DNA from: Umbelopsis ramanniana AG
Taxonomy: Eukaryota > Mucoromycota > Umbelopsidomycetes > Umbelopsidales > Umbelopsidaceae
Length of the DNA: 64,000 bases
NCBI RefSeq assembly: GCF_025399195.1
Contig: NW_026252131.1
Coordinates: 124,001-188,000 of the forward strand
Reading direction: 5' to 3'
Shown: positions 62,790 through 64,000 of the stretch, in pieces
How positions within the stretch are numbered: position 1 is the first letter of the stretch
Layout: each line of letters starts with the position of its first letter
Position numbers and translations under genes: made by a program
The notes under the pieces: model-generated
What the model saw: only the letters and a program-made list of their open reading frames with translations
Told to the model about the DNA's origin: nothing
Databases searched by the model: none

Positions 62790-63829
62790 TCGTTACGTGT
62801 CCTTGGCAACGATATCGCTTACAAGACTATGACGCAACTTATTGACCATACGGCAAGATAATGATATGAATGCAAGTGGTCACTAACTATCAAATGGGAG
62901 TATCATGTCAGAGCAAATATGGCATAAGATCCTCCCCCAACTTGGTCATCTCTCACAAGGACTAAATTTCATTACGACAGTGCGGAAATGACATACGAGA
63001 TGCTGATAAATTAGCCAAAAGAAAGGGCCCATGACTATGTCAAACGTGATGAATTGAAAAAGGTATTCATTGTGAGCACTGGCCAAAAGGCGATCGCCTG
63101 TGTACACACTGCAAAAAGGAACATCCAAAAAAGGCAGAGCCTGTTCGGAATTTCAAAGCGAGGTCATCCCAACATTGCCCACCAATGCCATGGAAACCAA
63201 AGAAATATGAGAAAGTTATCAAACATGAGGGTGGCGAACACGATATGCGCAGCTGCAATGTAGTTCAATTAGATATGTTTTCTGTAGTGAAAACGTGCGA
63301 TAATGTCATGGAAATTCTTTAATGAAGAGCGTCTCCGGCCGTCAGGATATTTATAATAACCGTCGACATAACCATATCGGGTGCGTCGCAGGGGAAGTAC
63401 GCACAGAAGCCACACAGACCATCATTAAACGACTACGGCTTTTCCAGTAATGGATATTTTGTGTCAAACGTACATCGCTTACACAGAGTATACGACTACA
63501 TTCGTCATCCATAGTGGCAACCTCTAATGGCCCACTGTTTCCGGTAGTTGCTCCACACAGTGTAGCCCGTGACACACGGCTATTCAAGTTTAGGTACTCA
63601 TCCCAATCACTTGATACACTGTGGAATATCGCTTTTGACATCTTGCAGTTGTGTACATTCTCTAAATTTATTATAACTATTTTAATGGTATCACTCCTCA
63701 TCTCCTTTTTCTGAAAAGTACAAGTTTACTTTTAGTCTCCACAGCCTTTGGTGGGATTTCCCCAGTGACCCCAACGCAAAGTGTCTTGATCATTCCTTCT
63801 GTCGCATTAAGCGCTCTCTTGCCTCCTTT
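62790..63829. other. Spacer with an orphan Cys/His-rich open frame
   Basis: There are 1040 bases. A plus-strand frame at 63053-63322 is open for about 90 codons and reads IHCEHWPKGDRLCTHCKKEH, later HCPPMPWKPKKYEKVIKHE and MRSCNVVQLDMF. It has no ATG near its start, so it would be an exon with an acceptor near 63060, or a decayed fragment. A minus-strand frame (63351-63701) shows no motif. No RNA gene or repeat was seen. Confidence 0.35.
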
Positions 63830-64000
63830 TTATGGGTTGCTTTCCACCAAATGGACGGAGGGAATCGGCATTGGATGAGAAACCCGTACTCGTCGAGTCG
63901 CCCAGAAGTCAGGTACCATAAGGAAATAGCGCTCCATGGCTTCTTTGAACCGAATTCGATATTGTTTGGGGGTGACGATAGTAGGTTCTCTACCTCCGCC
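63830..64000 (-). CDS. C-terminal end of an unidentified gene (cut by right edge)
   Basis: The minus strand is open from the window edge to a TAA at 63830-63832, 56 codons. It reads PTIVTPKQYRIRFKEAMERY, then FLMVPDFWATRRVRVSHPMP and VHLVESNP. The composition (aromatic, Arg, Pro) looks like a folded protein rather than random sequence. I do not recognise the family, and the rest lies outside. Confidence 0.4.
   Translation of the reverse strand, partial: GGGREPTIVTPKQYRIRFKEAMERYFLMVPDFWATRRVRVSHPMPIPSVHLVESNP

Noticed and set aside
62985-63040. Short minor frame resembling an RNase H end (GND...ADKLAKRKG)
   Set aside because: Only about 18 residues between stops; too short to claim a retrotransposon remnant.
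63351-63701. 116-codon minus-strand frame
   Set aside because: No motif, no splice evidence, and composition like the spacer around it.

Overview
This window is nuclear DNA of a fungus, probably an early-diverging lineage such as Mucoromycota. The evidence is a dense set of eukaryotic genes broken by many short introns (mostly about 50-90 bases, GT...AG, often with a CTAAC-like branch site), AT-rich spacers, and no operons, CRISPR or prokaryotic signals. The gene mix includes fungal hallmarks (Pil1/Lsp1 eisosome protein, Spc7-type KNL1, Ost3, Ubp9-type deubiquitinase). It also includes genes usually missing from model yeasts (SMG8, DDRGK1, an ANKRD54-like protein, an RCC1L-like protein, an RBM5/10-like G-patch protein). 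The taxonomic call is inference; no rRNA or other direct marker is present.

Layout, left to right. 1-6.3 kb: the N-terminal half of a UBR1 N-recognin (cut by the left edge), a metaxin and the RNase P subunit Rpp30. 6.5-12 kb: a C2H2 zinc-finger protein, a mitochondrial RCC1-like protein and a Ser/Thr kinase, all on the minus strand. 12.3-18.8 kb: condensin subunit Cnd1, head-to-head with an acidic protein of unknown function. 19-24.4 kb: Ost3, the RBM5/10-like protein, a DDRGK1-like protein and the ANKRD54-like protein. 24.9-33.4 kb: two mitochondrial genes, GUF1/LepA and HSP78/ClpB, transcribed divergently. 33.9-40.5 kb: SMG8 and a USP12/46-Ubp9 deubiquitinase, also divergent. 41-48 kb: a small basic protein, the Hcs1/IGHMBP2 helicase and a CaMKI-like kinase. 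48.6-51.8 kb: an orphan multi-pass membrane protein and the 3-hydroxyacyl-CoA dehydratase Phs1. 51.9-61.4 kb: ASCC2/Cue3, the meiotic recombinase Dmc1, the kinetochore scaffold KNL1/Spc7 and a Pil1/Lsp1 protein with a long tail. 61.9-64 kb: small zinc-ligand-type ORFs and the end of a gene that runs off the right edge.

Most genes are housekeeping and unrelated to each other, as usual in a fungal genome. Recurring themes are chromosome segregation and recombination (Cnd1, KNL1, Dmc1), mitochondria (metaxin, RCC1L, GUF1, HSP78), and protein or mRNA quality control (UBR1, SMG8, ASCC2, HSP78, DDRGK1).

I found no convincing new multi-gene system. The most unusual signals are in gene architecture. 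There are several microexons, including a 2-base exon inside the Walker A motif of the helicase gene, a 14-base exon carrying the catalytic cysteine of the deubiquitinase, and a chain of 15-26-base exons in HSP78. The helicase gene also appears to hold a 31-base intron. In addition, a DDRGK1-like ufmylation protein occurs in a fungus.

Exon joins were read by eye from splice signals and conserved protein motifs. Gene boundaries are firmer than individual exon edges.
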